Positions 30,073-30,149 of a DNA stretch of 30,149 nt are shown in pieces; positions within the stretch are counted from its first letter, which is position 1, and each line of letters starts with the position of its first letter. The notes below the pieces were generated by a model. The model saw only the letters and a program-made list of their open reading frames with translations. It did no database searches and was not told where the DNA came from. This DNA comes from Lachnospiraceae bacterium (GTDB lineage Bacteria > Bacillota > Clostridia > Lachnospirales > Lachnospiraceae): the NCBI GenBank assembly GCA_009774375.1, contig VSNO01000035.1:1-30149 (forward strand), read 5' to 3'. A program made the translations under genes and the position numbers.

Positions 30073-30149
30073 GGAGAAGTACTCAAGAGGCTGAAGAGGC
30101 GCCCCTGCTAAGGGTGTAGGTCGGGTGACCGGCGCGAGGGTTCAAATCC
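30073..30149 (+). tRNA. tRNA-Ser(GCU), cut by the window end
   Basis: Acceptor 5' strand GGAGAAG is followed by TA, a D arm (ACTCAAGAGGCTGAAGAG), the anticodon stem CGCCC/GGGTG around loop CTGCTAA (anticodon GCT at 30107-30109), a long variable arm typical of serine tRNAs (TAGGTCGGGTGACCGGC), and the T loop TTCAAAT. The 3' half of the T stem, the acceptor strand and the 3' end lie beyond the window. It reads AGC/AGU codons. Confidence 0.95.

Noticed and set aside
1..30149. CRISPR arrays, insertion sequences, phage genes or toxin-antitoxin pairs
   Set aside because: No regularly spaced repeats, transposase or integrase motifs, or typical toxin-antitoxin gene pairs were found on either strand.

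Overview
The window looks like a chromosomal stretch from a Gram-positive, low-to-mid GC gut Clostridia, most likely a Lachnospiraceae member. The basis is strong GGAGG-type ribosome binding sites, Lachnospiraceae-style hybrid histidine kinases, a membrane-bound AraC regulator of the Cache/YesN type next to a CUT1 sugar ABC operon, an FtsX-type ABC exporter with its two-component system, and an Agr-like LytTR/GHKL pair. The genus cannot be fixed from the sequence alone.

Layout. 1-1420: acetate kinase (ackA) and its terminator. 1440-2988: a leftward TPR-like hypothetical gene, then about 660 bp with only a doubtful small ORF and a possible leader region. 2989-4176: an MFS exporter. 4266-13299: a carbohydrate locus made of a membrane AraC-type regulator, a solute-binding lipoprotein, two permeases, a cytoplasmic heparinase II/III-family protein and a GH88 unsaturated glucuronyl hydrolase. 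13543-18766: two hybrid sensor kinases, one cytoplasmic (GAF/PAS) and one membrane-bound, closed by a terminator that contains the stop codon. 19171-19869: an XRE regulator with a GyrI-like C-terminal part. 23041-19966 (leftward): ABC ATPase and FtsX-type permease. 25259-23177 (leftward): OmpR-type regulator and a histidine kinase interrupted by an in-frame TAA. 27371-25333 (leftward): LytTR regulator and GHKL (AgrC-like) kinase. 27609-29406: MarR regulator and MATE efflux pump. 29443-29715 (leftward): a small hypothetical gene. The window ends inside a tRNA-Ser(GCU) gene behind a consensus promoter.

How it fits together. The 4266-13299 locus reads as an import-then-degrade system for uronate-containing oligosaccharides, probably fragments of glycosaminoglycans or a similar acidic polymer. 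The AraC protein senses a ligand outside the cell, the ABC importer takes oligosaccharides up, the lyase-like protein (no signal peptide) cleaves them inside, and GH88 removes the unsaturated uronate. No ABC ATPase, sulfatase or secreted lyase is encoded in the window. Two sequence signals tie the regulation together. Four TTTGCA boxes lie between the AraC gene and the transport operon. A 32-nt promoter block is nearly identical in front of the AraC gene and in front of the first hybrid kinase. The right half is a run of envelope-stress and efflux modules with readable operators: TTACA-N4-TGTAA before the ABC exporter and a 14-bp palindrome around the -10 of the marR-MATE operon.
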